The translations under genes and the position numbers were made by a program. Positions 1-8,474 of a DNA stretch of 64,000 nt are shown piece by piece. Within the stretch, counting starts at the first letter, position 1. Each line of letters begins with the position of its first letter. The notes below the pieces were generated by a model, which worked only from the letters and a program-made list of their open reading frames with translations, was not told where the DNA came from and made no database searches. Origin of the DNA: a virus; the IMG/VR virus record IMGVR_UViG_3300026183_000930, positions 60,222-124,221 of that record, one strand, 5' to 3'.

Positions 1-872
1 ACATCACTTGCTGTCACTGTTGGATTAACCACTGTGCCAGTAACTGATGATTCTATAGGATCTGCTATTTTTAAAAACTGTATCTTTCCTGATGTTGATG
101 TTGTTGTAAATGCACCAGGCGTGGCCGTGTCTGCATACACAAAGTCACCAACTGATCCTGGTATCTCAGGTAAGAAGTCAATAATTCGTGTGTTTGGTCT
201 CAGCATGAATTGATTAGCACCAACTGTGTTTGTTACTGTGCCAATCACTTTGTCTGTGGTTGATGAATTTGTTTTTACAAAACCAGTTGACCCACACGAC
301 ACAAGATCACCTACACCAAATCCATGTGCTGTTTTGTCTAATACATAGTGCATCTGTGGATTTAGATATTGAAATCTTGAATTGATGTTTAGGTAAAAGT
401 CTGATGATGTAATAGAAACTGGTACTGGATCAAGCATTGGATGACCATTTTCATTCAATTGAAATATCACACAATATCCTGTTCCAAATATACCTGAACC
501 AATAGATGATCTAAATGTGTTGTATCTCAACCAATCTTCAACCACCATTGTAACTGTTGATGCTGTTTTTGAACTAATTGAAACAATTCTACAACAAGTT
601 CCTGTAGTAGCACCTGCAATCCAATCACCTACCTGTACATCAAGTCCGTTGTACTCAAAGTCTTTTCTTGTCAAGTGTGATCCGTGTGTTTGTGCTGAAA
701 CTGTACCTGTGATTTCCCATTGATAGTATTTTGGATTAGAACCGCCTGACCACCATTTGTCACCTTGGCCATCATTTTCTGTCCACTGTGCATTATTGTT
801 AATTGACGTTACGTTAATACTTAAAACTTTTGCTGGTTTGTTTACATCAATGTAATTTGTTTTGTAGGCCAT
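1..872 (-). CDS. Virion/tail-associated structural protein (3' part beyond window)
   Basis: An open reading frame starts at an ATG at 872, three bases past the stop of the long tail fibre gene, and runs off the left edge without a stop, so at least 290 residues are present and the C-terminus is missing. The start reads MAYKTNYIDVNKPAKVL. The sequence is rich in Thr, Ser, Val and Gly with short beta-like segments, typical of phage tail or baseplate-appended proteins. I recognise no domain. It follows the fibre gene in the same transcript, so a tail-fibre partner or a second adhesin is the most reasonable reading. This is inference from position and composition only. Confidence 0.6.
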   Translation of the reverse strand, partial: MAYKTNYIDVNKPAKVLSINVTSINNNAQWTENDGQGDKWWSGGSNPKYYQWEITGTVSAQTHGSHLTRKDFEYNGLDVQVGDWIAGATTGTCCRIVSISSKTASTVTMVVEDWLRYNTFRSSIGSGIFGTGYCVIFQLNENGHPMLDPVPVSITSSDFYLNINSRFQYLNPQMHYVLDKTAHGFGVGDLVSCGSTGFVKTNSSTTDKVIGTVTNTVGANQFMLRPNTRIIDFLPEIPGSVGDFVYADTATPGAFTTTSTSGKIQFLKIADPIESSVTGTVVNPTVTASD

Positions 873-875
873 CTA

Positions 876-3800
876 TTAAGCCCCCATCACAAATCTCACC
901 CAAGCATGAGTGGTTGTACCAAACGATCTTGAAGCACCTGTTTCTGATTCACTAACTCTAATATTTAAACTTGAGAAAGAACCAAATGCTGTTGGTGATC
1001 CTGATGATCCGCCACCTGGTACTTTTCTCAGTGTAGTACCTGTTGAGCCCAGTGTGTTCATGTTATATTCATTTGATGGATAGTTGTAACCATAAAACAT
1101 AACTGATAGCGGTGGAGTTGTGTAACCTGTAAAGTTAACTGTCAAATCACCACCTGTTGCTGAATCAATTGATACACTTGATACACCCGATGATGTATCT
1201 GAAATACTAGATATGTCACCGTTAGTTGCATAATTGATTTTAAATTCTTCATACTCAGTACCTGCTGATCCACCTCCACCTGCGATTGTGATAGTTTTAG
1301 TTGCACCTGTACCTGATGCTGTAACACCTGCACCAACAAAGTTAAGTGTTGTGGCCGCTGTTGCTAATGATGAACCTTCATCTTGTACTGTCAATGCACT
1401 GCCACCTGACTGTGCCACCCAAGCATAGTCTGAACCATTCCATGATAACACAAATCCTGATGTTGGATTTGATTGGTTTAAGTGTGTGTCTACATCTGAG
1501 TCTGTGTATAAATCTGTTGTCAATGCAACTGTACCATCAGCATCTGGTAAGTTAATTGTTCTGTCTGCTGTTGGATCAATTGCTTGAAGTTTTGTTTCAT
1601 TTGCATCTGCTGTTGAACCTTCAAACGCAATACTTGTGATGCTGTTGATGTCTGCCGCTAAACTCAATGATACATTGTTTGCGGCAATATCTGCATTAAT
1701 CTGTCCTGTTGTTCCTAGGAATGTTAATGTTTCAGTTGCTGTGTCAAATGTGTGTGTTCCTGTGTTACCTGCTATGCCAAATGTGCCACCACCTGCATTT
1801 TTCCATTTGAATGAAGTTGAGGCATGATCGTAGTATAAAACTTTTCCGTCATCACCTGCTCCTGTTACTGCGTCAACATCTGACAATGTTGTTAAACCTG
1901 AGCCAGTTAAACTTGTTAGGTAACCCGCAGTTGAATGATCTCCCCAACTGTATGCTGTGTCCCAGTTAGTTGAGTTTGTAAGTTGTGAATCATTTGCCAT
2001 CTTGTTCCAACTGCCACCATGTGCAAAATACATAGCACCATCTGAATGACTGTGTGCTATTGCGCCATGATAAGTTGTTGCATTTGGAAATGCGGCTTGG
2101 TTGGCATAGTAGAAAGGAATAACTGCTGTTGTTGTTGTGGTTGCTCCTCTGCCTGTTACTGTAGCAAGTGTGTCTGCTTCTGCTGTCAAGTAACTTTGTA
2201 GATCTGAAATCTGTGATTCTGTAATTGACAATGCTGTTTGGTGCTGTGTTACTGAACTCTGTGTGATGTTCGCATCTGGAACATTTGCCCAAGTAACTGC
2301 ACTTGATAGGTCATTTGTCTCTGCTGTCAGGTAACCTGCCGTGCCGTGGTCTCCCCAACCATAAGCAGTATCCCATTGACCAACTTTTGCGTCACTGATG
2401 ACATTTGTGCCCATGTCAATGTTAGAATTAACATTAACAACACCTGTACCATTTGGTGTTAATGAAATATTGCCACTTGATGCAGTTGTTTCAATTGTTA
2501 AGTTGCCTGCCGCTGATACACTTGGTGATGCACCTGTTGTTGTTACTGATCCAACTGTTAATTCATCTGTAGTTTTGTTGTAAGTAAAACCAGCATCGCC
2601 ACCCATAACACCACCGTCATTGAACTGTACTTGTGTGTCTGAACCGGCCGCTGTTGAAGCCGTTACTGTTGCGTTCTCCCATTGTGATGTTGATGAGTTG
2701 TATTTTAAAAACTGATTGTTTGCCAACGATGCCAATGTGACATCAGTCATTTCACCTAATTCGTTTGCTGTTGCTACCTGTGAGTCAACGTATGCTTTAA
2801 CAGATTGCTGTGAAGGAATTTTTGTAGCACTGTCTGATACCATGTTGTCTTCATCAATCAACCAGTTGCCTGTGATTCTTGAATCAACTCTTGTATCTGT
2901 GTAATATAAATTTGTGCCTTCAGTTAGGTTAGTTGTTGTCTTTGTACCTAATCTTGTGTCAAAGTCTGTGTTGAAACTTGTGTAACCTGTGTTGTCAATC
3001 CAAGCATAGTCTGATCCATTCCAAGATAAAACATATCCTGCTGTTGGATTTGATTGGTTTAGATGTGCATCAACATCTGAATTTGTATAACCATCTGTGA
3101 TACCATATCCTGCAAGTGTAGTTGGTTTGCCTGTTAGTGAAGCAAACGATTGTGCTGGTACACTTGTTAGATAACCTGCACTTGCATGATCACCCCAACC
3201 AAATGCTGTGTTCCAGTTGGCTGAGTTGTCAGTCAGTATGCTGTAAGATCCTGCACTTGCACCACGTAACATGATGCCTTGTGATGTAAAGTCGCCATCT
3301 ACTACCACATCTGCATGTGATGTTTCTGCTGTCAAATAACTTTGTAGATCTGAAATCTGTGATTCTGTGATTGTTAAATTTGCTTGGTGCTGTACCACAC
3401 TTGATGATGTGATATTTGCATCTGGTACATTTGCCCAAGTAACTGCTGAACTCAAATCATTTGTTTCTGTGAAACTTGTCAAGTAACCAGCAGTTGAGTG
3501 ATCGCCCCAACTGTATGCTGTGTCCCACTGACCAACTTTTGTGTCAGTAATGACATTTGTTCCCATGTCAATGTCATTGCCGTTTGCGTCCAGTGTTCCA
3601 CCTAATTGAGGAGTAGTGTCCTCAACAAGATTAGACATTGTTCCGCCACCGCCTGCTGACTGAGCCACCCAAGCATAATCACTTCCGTTCCAACTTAGAA
3701 CATATCCTGCTGTTGGATTTGATTGGTTTAGGTGTGTGTCTACATCTGAATCTCCATAACTACCTGACTGTGCCACCCAAGCATAGTCTGACCCATTCCA

Positions 3801-5810
3801 TGATAACACAAATCCTGATGTTGGATTTGATTGGTTTAGATGTGAATCAATTGAAGCATTTAATCCTGCTACTGTTTGATACGTTCCTAGATCTGAGATC
3901 TGTGATTCTGTGATTGTTAAATTTGCTTGGTGTTGTACCACACTTGATGATGTGATGTTCACATCTGGTACATTTGCCCAAGTAACTGCACTTGATAGAT
4001 CGTTTGTTTCTGTGAAACTTGTCAAGTAACCAGCAGTTGAGTGATCACCCCAACCAAATGCTGTGTTCCAGTTAGCCGAACCTGCCGCTACTATTCTTGC
4101 ATCTGCTCTTGCATCTGTATAGTATAAATTTGAAGATCCTTCTGGTAATCCATCTGTGTCTGCCAACGCACCCGATTCAGTTTTCCATTTGAATGAAGTT
4201 GAGGCATGATCGTAGTATAAAATTTTTCCGTCATCTCCAGCACCTGCCACTGCATCTACATCTGACAGTGAAGTCAGTGTTGAACCAGTTAGATCTGTTA
4301 GGTAACCTGCTGTTGAATGATCACCCCAACTGTGTGCTGTGTCCCAATTTGTGATCTTGGCACCTGTGATACCAGTTGACGTTAATCTTGCATCTATGTC
4401 AGTGTTGGCTCTTGCTGTGGTATAATATAAGTTTGTTACACCTTCTGATAAATCATCTGTAGTCTTTGCCGCTATCTTGGCATCAATGGCCGCATTGGCT
4501 CTGGCTTCAGTGTAATATAAGTTTGTGCCTTCTGTTAAATCTGTTGTTGTGTTTGCAGACAAGTCTGTTGATACTGTGCCTACTACCCAAGCACTACCGT
4601 TCCATTTCAAAGCATTGTTTAATGCAACACCTGATGTGTCAACATCAGTTAAATCATTTATACTTGCCGCGGCAATACGAGCATCTGCTCTTGCATTTGT
4701 AAAGTACTGATTAGTACCTTCTGCTAAATCTGTTGTTGTGAAACTTGTTAAATCTGATAGGTATCCTGGATCTGCTACAAACTCAACTGCACTTGCACCT
4801 GCATTAACTTTCACAAAGTAACCGGCCGCACCTGCATAGTTTGTTGGAGTGTCTGTTAATCCCACAAGTGTGGAAGATCCACCTCCACCGCCGCCGCCAG
4901 TCATATTGCCTGGTTCCCATGCTGATGAAACTGAATTATAAATCAGTACCTGACCATTTGCCGCTCCGGCTGAGTTGACATCTGTCAATGCTCCCAAGTT
5001 GGTAGCACCTGCATCAACTGTTGATACCCAAGCACTGCCATTGTATTTTAACACATGACCACTTGCAACACCTGTTGTGTCAACATCTAGTAAATCATTT
5101 ATTTCATGATCTGAAATACTTGTTACTGTGCCTGCTCTTGTGGCAGTACCATGAAACTCTACTGCGTATACATCTGAATATCTGTTTGAGTTGTCACCAA
5201 TTGATCTTGTGTTATCAGCATCTGGCAACATATCACCTGATGTAGGTTGATATCTTGCATCTGCTTCTGTTTTTGAATATACGCCTAAGTTTGTTCTTGC
5301 AGTTGACACATCTGCCACTGCCGCTAAATTATCTGATTTTTGTAAAAATGCTGATGATGACAATCCACCCACTGTGCCTGCATCAACATTTGCACTGTCA
5401 ACTGACACTAACACTTCTGTGCCTGATGCTGTCAATGTTATTCCTGTGCCTGCTGTTATACTTTTTAATCTAATGTTACCTGTTGTGATATCAACAAATA
5501 AGCCTTCGCCACCACCTAGATTTAATCCTGATGTGACTGAGCTTGTAGCCGATATTGTTACATTGTCGGTGTTCTCTGTGATTGTAACATTGTTGCCAGC
5601 AACTAGTGATCTAAACTGTAAATCTGTTCCACTTGCTTGTTTGAATACACCACTACCAGTGCCAACATTTGCTCCACCTGTGATAGCAGAACCTGAATTA
5701 GTTACTGTGGCATTAACAAATGCCTGTTGTGTATCATCATATACTAGTGTTTGATTCGTCGTAGGACTTTGTACGTTAAAATTTGGGTCTGTGTTTGATC
5801 CTATTGCCAT
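876..5810 (-). CDS. Giant repetitive tail fibre protein
   Basis: A 1,644-residue protein, almost wholly repeats. Units such as SWGDHSTAGYLT, TWANVPDANIT, LTITESQISDL and VLSWNGSDYAWV recur many times. A poly-Gly run (about residue 305) and a C-terminal beta-rich section ending HAWVRFVMGA (a possible tip) are also visible. Such Gly/Ser/Thr/Asn/Asp-rich repeats are typical of long distal tail fibres of marine T4-like phages, which bind the host surface as trimers. The start at 5810 has a good AAGGAG ribosome site, and an ATAAATA late promoter lies just upstream. Near-identical DNA repeats make recombination between units likely. Receptor specificity cannot be read. Confidence 0.85.
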   Translation of the reverse strand: MAIGSNTDPNFNVQSPTTNQTLVYDDTQQAFVNATVTNSGSAITGGANVGTGSGVFKQASGTDLQFRSLVAGNNVTITENTDNVTISATSSVTSGLNLGGGEGLFVDITTGNIRLKSITAGTGITLTASGTEVLVSVDSANVDAGTVGGLSSSAFLQKSDNLAAVADVSTARTNLGVYSKTEADARYQPTSGDMLPDADNTRSIGDNSNRYSDVYAVEFHGTATRAGTVTSISDHEINDLLDVDTTGVASGHVLKYNGSAWVSTVDAGATNLGALTDVNSAGAANGQVLIYNSVSSAWEPGNMTGGGGGGGSSTLVGLTDTPTNYAGAAGYFVKVNAGASAVEFVADPGYLSDLTSFTTTDLAEGTNQYFTNARADARIAAASINDLTDVDTSGVALNNALKWNGSAWVVGTVSTDLSANTTTDLTEGTNLYYTEARANAAIDAKIAAKTTDDLSEGVTNLYYTTARANTDIDARLTSTGITGAKITNWDTAHSWGDHSTAGYLTDLTGSTLTSLSDVDAVAGAGDDGKILYYDHASTSFKWKTESGALADTDGLPEGSSNLYYTDARADARIVAAGSANWNTAFGWGDHSTAGYLTSFTETNDLSSAVTWANVPDVNITSSSVVQHQANLTITESQISDLGTYQTVAGLNASIDSHLNQSNPTSGFVLSWNGSDYAWVAQSGSYGDSDVDTHLNQSNPTAGYVLSWNGSDYAWVAQSAGGGGTMSNLVEDTTPQLGGTLDANGNDIDMGTNVITDTKVGQWDTAYSWGDHSTAGYLTSFTETNDLSSAVTWANVPDANITSSSVVQHQANLTITESQISDLQSYLTAETSHADVVVDGDFTSQGIMLRGASAGSYSILTDNSANWNTAFGWGDHASAGYLTSVPAQSFASLTGKPTTLAGYGITDGYTNSDVDAHLNQSNPTAGYVLSWNGSDYAWIDNTGYTSFNTDFDTRLGTKTTTNLTEGTNLYYTDTRVDSRITGNWLIDEDNMVSDSATKIPSQQSVKAYVDSQVATANELGEMTDVTLASLANNQFLKYNSSTSQWENATVTASTAAGSDTQVQFNDGGVMGGDAGFTYNKTTDELTVGSVTTTGASPSVSAAGNLTIETTASSGNISLTPNGTGVVNVNSNIDMGTNVISDAKVGQWDTAYGWGDHGTAGYLTAETNDLSSAVTWANVPDANITQSSVTQHQTALSITESQISDLQSYLTAEADTLATVTGRGATTTTTAVIPFYYANQAAFPNATTYHGAIAHSHSDGAMYFAHGGSWNKMANDSQLTNSTNWDTAYSWGDHSTAGYLTSLTGSGLTTLSDVDAVTGAGDDGKVLYYDHASTSFKWKNAGGGTFGIAGNTGTHTFDTATETLTFLGTTGQINADIAANNVSLSLAADINSITSIAFEGSTADANETKLQAIDPTADRTINLPDADGTVALTTDLYTDSDVDTHLNQSNPTSGFVLSWNGSDYAWVAQSGGSALTVQDEGSSLATAATTLNFVGAGVTASGTGATKTITIAGGGGSAGTEYEEFKINYATNGDISSISDTSSGVSSVSIDSATGGDLTVNFTGYTTPPLSVMFYGYNYPSNEYNMNTLGSTGTTLRKVPGGGSSGSPTAFGSFSSLNIRVSESETGASRSFGTTTHAWVRFVMGA
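1406..1503 (-). repeat. Tail-fibre repeat, WNGSDYAWV unit, copy 1
   Basis: First of four related units of about 80-100 bp that encode the peptide NPT(S/A)G(F/Y)VLSWNGSDYAWV. The DNA here is almost identical to the copy at 3764-3842, while copies 2997-3075 and 3658-3755 are more diverged. Similarity at the DNA level, not only the protein level, suggests recent duplication or gene conversion within the fibre gene. Confidence 0.75.
2997..3075 (-). repeat. Tail-fibre repeat, WNGSDYAWV unit, copy 2
   Basis: Encodes the same LNQSNPTAGYVLSWNGSDYAW unit as the copies at 1406-1503, 3658-3755 and 3764-3842, with several third-position changes. It is part of the repetitive shaft of the tail fibre. Confidence 0.7.
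3658..3755 (-). repeat. Tail-fibre repeat, WNGSDYAWV unit, copy 3
   Basis: A unit adjacent to copy 4, so this pair is a tandem duplication. It encodes NPTAGYVLSWNGSDYAWVAQ followed by a Gly-rich stretch. Synonymous differences from copy 4 show the duplication is not brand new. Confidence 0.7.
3764..3842 (-). repeat. Tail-fibre repeat, WNGSDYAWV unit, copy 4
   Basis: Nearly identical over about 75 bases to the copy at 1406-1503, although 2.3 kb of fibre sequence separates them. Copy 3 lies directly beside it. The long-range identity suggests intragenic gene conversion. Confidence 0.7.
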
Positions 5811-5831
5811 CTTTGCTCCTTAATCTTTAAA

Positions 5832-5840
5832 ATATTTATC
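5832..5840 (-). promoter_or_regulatory. T4-type late promoter for the tail fibre gene
   Basis: The minus strand reads GATAAATAT, matching the T4 late consensus TATAAATA. It lies 22 bases before the fibre ATG at 5810, with an AAGGAG ribosome site in between, so this is a leadered late promoter. Recognition would need the phage gp55-type sigma factor and the gp45 clamp. Confidence 0.65.
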
Positions 5841-5852
5841 AAAAAACATAGT

Positions 5853-6206
5853 TTAATAGTTCAACAAAATTTTGTCAATTGTACCCAAATTTGTTGCTTG
5901 TGGAGTGACTACTGCACGTAGATACAAAAAATTACCTCTAAATGTATAACCATCCACTGTTGACTGATTGTTGTACGTTGCGAACTGACCATTTTTGAGT
6001 GTGATGTTAAACCAATCTGCACTTGTTGGTGTTTCAGCCAATGTTGCTTGTATTTCAACCTGTCCTAAAAAATTTGTTGGGTATATTGCAATGGTATGAA
6101 GACCGTCAGTGAATCCATAAAATGAATCTCCTGCAATTTTATCACCTGTGACTGCCGTAGCACCAGAGACTGTGCTAGACAACATATTTACACTATTCTT
6201 TGACAT
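5853..6206 (-). CDS. Small putative virion protein
   Basis: 117 residues beginning MSKNSVNMLSSTVSG, with alternating hydrophobic and polar residues throughout, which suggests an all-beta fold. Similar short proteins precede fibre genes in marine T4-like phages. I cannot name a family. There is no Shine-Dalgarno site; instead an ATAAATA late promoter ends exactly 5 bases before the ATG, so the message is probably leaderless. Late expression and its position next to the fibre support a structural or fibre-attachment role, which is inference. Confidence 0.6.
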   Translation of the reverse strand: MSKNSVNMLSSTVSGATAVTGDKIAGDSFYGFTDGLHTIAIYPTNFLGQVEIQATLAETPTSADWFNITLKNGQFATYNNQSTVDGYTFRGNFLYLRAVVTPQATNLGTIDKILLNY

Positions 6207-6210
6207 ACTG

Positions 6211-6219
6211 TTATTTATC
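6211..6219 (-). promoter_or_regulatory. Late promoter abutting the 6206 start (leaderless class)
   Basis: The minus strand reads GATAAATAA, then ACAGT, then the ATG at 6206. The spacing of 5 bases from ATAAATA to ATG puts the expected +1 at the A of the start codon. Confidence 0.65.
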
Positions 6220-6284
6220 CAAAATTTAAATCACGGGGTTAAACTAACTTACAAAAAAATTAGTGATCTAGCCCGAATCTAACA

Positions 6285-6293
6285 GTATTTATT
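6285..6293 (-). promoter_or_regulatory. Second late-promoter-like motif at the end of the 6292-6588 gene
   Basis: The minus strand reads TAATAAATAC, overlapping the stop of the upstream gene and 79 bases before the 6206 start. It could be an extra late promoter for the fibre operon, or a chance match in AT-rich DNA. The 85-base gap between the two genes holds nothing else I can read. Confidence 0.35.
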
Positions 6294-6588
6294 AATCTGT
6301 AACTTTGATAGTGTACTCAGAGAAAGGTGGGTAGTTATTGATTGCTGTTTCCAAACTTGAAGCAGTCCAACCACTGCTTGTACGCTCAACTCCAAGTGAC
6401 ACAGTGTTGTTTTTGATATCTCCCACATAAGAGATTGTGGCTCTCAAAGCCACACAGTTCACAACATAACCGTAATCTGTTTTTGAAATGTTTTTTGGTT
6501 CGCTGTCTTCAAAGAAACTTATGTTGTAGATATGATCTGCAGATGTTTCTTTGTTTTTAGAATTTTTATGATGCTGTTTGATTTCCAT
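6292..6588 (-). CDS. Conserved phage protein of unknown function (98 aa)
   Basis: 98 residues starting MEIKQHHKNSKNKETSADH, hydrophilic at first, then a compact beta-rich segment ending FSEYTIKVTD. I recognise no motif. The start overlaps the 3' end of the QueD-like gene by 23 bases, so the two are probably translationally coupled. Function unknown. Confidence 0.5.
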   Translation of the reverse strand: MEIKQHHKNSKNKETSADHIYNISFFEDSEPKNISKTDYGYVVNCVALRATISYVGDIKNNTVSLGVERTSSGWTASSLETAINNYPPFSEYTIKVTD

Positions 6589-7012
6589 TAGTACCTGCCT
6601 GCATTTCTTCGTATGTTCTGAAATCTGTTGCAGTTTCTAACGGCACTGGGTAATAAATTTCGCAACCATTTTCTCCATCTTCAGATACTTCAATTTTCAT
6701 ATCTCGTTTTGGATATTTTTCGCTAATTGTTTTATGTAAATCATCTGCCATCATTTCGCAACTCTTGTAATCTAACTCAAGTGTTTTATCATCATACAAT
6801 CTTTCTAACCATCTTTTAAACTGAATAAATTCAATATCTCTGTCATCATGAAATACTTCAATAGACACTTTGAAATGAAATATATGTCTGTGTGGATAGC
6901 CTAAAAATGAAACATCATCCCATTCACCTGTTGCTAGGTTTGGATCATCCAATGCCGCAGGGTATTTGTGAATTCCTTCTTTTCTAAATGTTACCCAAAT
7001 CAGTTTTTTCAT
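6566..7012 (-). CDS. queD: QueD/PTPS-fold protein (6-carboxytetrahydropterin synthase-like)
   Basis: 148 residues. The order of motifs resembles the T-fold of QueD: HRHIFHFKVSIEV stands where QueD has its zinc-ligand HGHNY region, then SCEMMADDLHKTI resembles the NPTAENLA helix, then KIEVSEDGENGCEIYY matches the terminal strand with a catalytic-type Glu. The usual N-terminal Cys/FSAAH part is not obvious. QueD converts dihydroneopterin triphosphate to 6-carboxytetrahydropterin. FolE and QueE, the flanking steps, are encoded in the same window, which strengthens the call. A diverged non-catalytic relative is the alternative. A GAAAGGA ribosome site precedes the 7012 ATG. Confidence 0.55.
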   Translation of the reverse strand: MKKLIWVTFRKEGIHKYPAALDDPNLATGEWDDVSFLGYPHRHIFHFKVSIEVFHDDRDIEFIQFKRWLERLYDDKTLELDYKSCEMMADDLHKTISEKYPKRDMKIEVSEDGENGCEIYYPVPLETATDFRTYEEMQAGTNGNQTAS

Positions 7013-7024
7013 ACGTGTTCCTTT

Positions 7025-7555
7025 CTATTCAATTACTTCATCTGTGCTGTATGATTCCCAAGAAGTTTTCACTAACGGATTCATTAGTTCTTCAAGTTTG
7101 TTACACCATACACCACTGTTGGTTATGTTAAAATCTATGTCATCAATTTTGATTGTTATTCTCTTTGAATAACTTTCAGCATGAGCTATTGGTAAAGAAT
7201 ACATGATATGAAAGTATTCGTTTTCTTTAAACTCATCTAGTTCTGTTAAATCAAAATCTTTTGAAATATCAAGTGTTACTTTGTGTGCTTTGGAAATTAA
7301 ACTTTTAATGATTTCTCTCAGTTTCATATATTTAGAATCATCCCACTTGGTGTTTCTAAAACACATGTTTGCTCCCAAATAAATGTGTCTACAAGTATTT
7401 TCTTTGGCTCTAAGAGCAATTTTTTTTGGATTACGAAACCCTACAACAAATAGAGTTTTTTCACCATAAAAAGGAGTCTTCTCTACTTCTGTTCCAGTAA
7501 AGTAGATTACATCAGTTAACTGTTTTTCATTACTGTAATCTCTTTTCATTACCAT
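7025..7555 (-). CDS. Conserved T4-like phage protein, unknown function (176 aa)
   Basis: 176 residues with a Cys pair and aromatic positions around KENTCRHIYLGANMCFRNTKW and an acidic C-terminus. There is no signal peptide or membrane segment. I recognise no enzyme motif. It sits just upstream of the QueD-like gene and downstream of a lipoprotein gene. An AAGGA ribosome site, formed partly by the end of the lipoprotein gene, fits the 7555 ATG; a second ATG two codons on is possible. Confidence 0.5.
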   Translation of the reverse strand: MVMKRDYSNEKQLTDVIYFTGTEVEKTPFYGEKTLFVVGFRNPKKIALRAKENTCRHIYLGANMCFRNTKWDDSKYMKLREIIKSLISKAHKVTLDISKDFDLTELDEFKENEYFHIMYSLPIAHAESYSKRITIKIDDIDFNITNSGVWCNKLEELMNPLVKTSWESYSTDEVIE

Positions 7556-7558
7556 TTG

Positions 7559-7759
7559 TTATTCCTTTTCAAGTTGTTTACAAGTTTCTTTATTGGCTTG
7601 TAAACCAGTGTCTTTGTCATATATCCAAACATATGAATAAGCAATTTGTCCATCATTAGTTTCTGTGCATTTTTTACCAAAACTCAAACTTGGATTTTTT
7701 GGCACAGCACAAGATGTAACTGCAAACAATACTAATAAAAATAAAATTGACTTTTTCAT
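7559..7759 (-). CDS. Small phage-encoded lipoprotein
   Basis: 66 residues. A clear signal peptide, KKSILFLLVLFAV, leads to a lipobox (VTSC), so the mature protein would be about 50 residues with a lipidated Cys near residue 17. The mature part has two further Cys residues (KKCTET and ETCKQLE) that could form a disulfide in the periplasm. Possible roles are an outer-membrane superinfection-exclusion factor or a lysis component, but nothing in the sequence decides this. It lies 6 bases downstream of the peroxiredoxin stop. Confidence 0.6.
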   Translation of the reverse strand: MKKSILFLLVLFAVTSCAVPKNPSLSFGKKCTETNDGQIAYSYVWIYDKDTGLQANKETCKQLEKE

Positions 7760-7765
7760 ATTTTC

Positions 7766-8377
7766 CTATTCTGGTGAAACAGGATCAGTTAATACTGACA
7801 TCTGTTCTAATCTATTTTTTGGTTCAAATGTTTCCTTTAAGTAGTTGATCATGTTGTCTGGTGTTGTTTCAATATAAGGATCATCATCTGTTCCTTCATT
7901 GTTGATGCCTGGCTCTTGCCACCATTTTTCAACTACACCATCGTTAATAACACACATGTATCTCCAACTTCTGTTTCCAAACCCTAAATGATTTTTGCCA
8001 ATCAACATACCCATAAATCTTGTGAAGTTTCCCGAACCATCTGGAATCATTTTTACATTTTTAACATTCATATGTATACTCCAAGCATTCATCACAAATG
8101 AATCATTTACTGACACACAGTAAATTTCATCTATGCCCATTGCTTGAATATTGTTGTATTCTTTTTCAAATCCTGGCAATTGTAGTGATGAACAAGTTGG
8201 TGTAAATGCACCCGGCAAACTGAATACCACAACTCTTTTGCCTTTGAAATATTCATCAGTTGTTTTATTAAGCCACTGTCCGCCAATAGCACAGCCGCCG
8301 TCAGTTTCAACTTCGTCACCAACTCTGGTTCTAAATGTTACTTTTGGAATTTTAAATCCTTCCATCATAAACTTCAT
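7766..8377 (-). CDS. Peroxiredoxin (Prx5/AhpC-TSA family)
   Basis: About 200 residues. The peroxidatic-site motif PGAFTPTCSS gives the catalytic Cys, followed by the family's GIDEIYCVSVND and SWRYMCVINDGVVEKW segments. It reduces hydrogen peroxide or organic hydroperoxides using thiol donors; the glutaredoxin encoded at 19014-19244 could serve. The 8377 ATG touches the AAAGG ribosome site, so translation more likely begins at the in-frame ATG at 8368 (MMEGFKIP), 9 bases from that site. It probably protects the infected cell or replisome against oxidative stress. Confidence 0.85.
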   Translation of the reverse strand: MKFMMEGFKIPKVTFRTRVGDEVETDGGCAIGGQWLNKTTDEYFKGKRVVVFSLPGAFTPTCSSLQLPGFEKEYNNIQAMGIDEIYCVSVNDSFVMNAWSIHMNVKNVKMIPDGSGNFTRFMGMLIGKNHLGFGNRSWRYMCVINDGVVEKWWQEPGINNEGTDDDPYIETTPDNMINYLKETFEPKNRLEQMSVLTDPVSPE

Positions 8378-8394
8378 CCTTTATTAATAAGTTT

Positions 8395-8416
8395 GGGACT
8401 ACCCGAAGATAGTCCC
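8395..8416 (-). promoter_or_regulatory. UUCG-capped RNA hairpin between gp45 and peroxiredoxin genes
   Basis: On the minus strand GGGACTATC, loop TTCG, GGTAGTCCC form a 9-bp stem closed by the very stable C(UUCG)G tetraloop. No T-run follows, so it is unlikely to be an intrinsic terminator. A transcript-stabilising, processing or translation-control hairpin is more likely, as seen between genes in T4. The 3' flank leads into the peroxiredoxin ribosome site. Confidence 0.7.
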
Positions 8417-8427
8417 GGTTCCATAAT

Positions 8428-8459
8428 GATTAAACAATGAGGGACAAGAACGTTTAATC
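8428..8459 (-). repeat. 8-bp inverted repeat downstream of the clamp gene
   Basis: GATTAAAC and GTTTAATC face each other across 16 bases, between the gp45 stop and the UUCG hairpin. AT-rich and weak as an RNA stem; it could be part of the same intergenic regulatory structure. Confidence 0.35.
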
Positions 8460-8474
8460 TTATAGAAATCATTT

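Larger units (their letters stand above)
1917..4358 (-). repeat. Dispersed GDHSTAGYL repeats in tail fibre (six copies)
   Basis: Six units encoding a WD/NTA(Y/F)(S/G)WGDH(S/A/G)(T/A)AGYLT motif start near 1920, 2330, 3170, 3483, 4025 and 4310. Around several of them the longer block NDLSSAVTWANVPD, SSVVQHQANLTITESQISDL is also duplicated, giving a higher-order repeat of roughly 100 residues. The spacing is irregular and the unit is coding, so this is a fibre-shaft repeat and not a CRISPR or an intergenic repeat. Confidence 0.75.

Noticed and set aside
1406-3842. Spaced repeats looking like a CRISPR array
   Set aside because: Units are 80-100 bp, coding, in frame and irregularly spaced inside the tail fibre gene; no constant repeat of 25-40 bp with unique spacers.
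4466-5754. Several plus-strand frames of 60-126 aa opposite the tail fibre
   Set aside because: They arise from antisense reading of Thr/Asp/Ser repeats, giving His/Leu/Cys-rich or Val-rich nonsense repeats.
5850-5878. TTGACA-17-TAAACT upstream of the tail fibre gene as an early promoter
   Set aside because: The -10 box is poor, it lies inside the end of the 5853 gene, and a proper late promoter sits closer to the fibre start.
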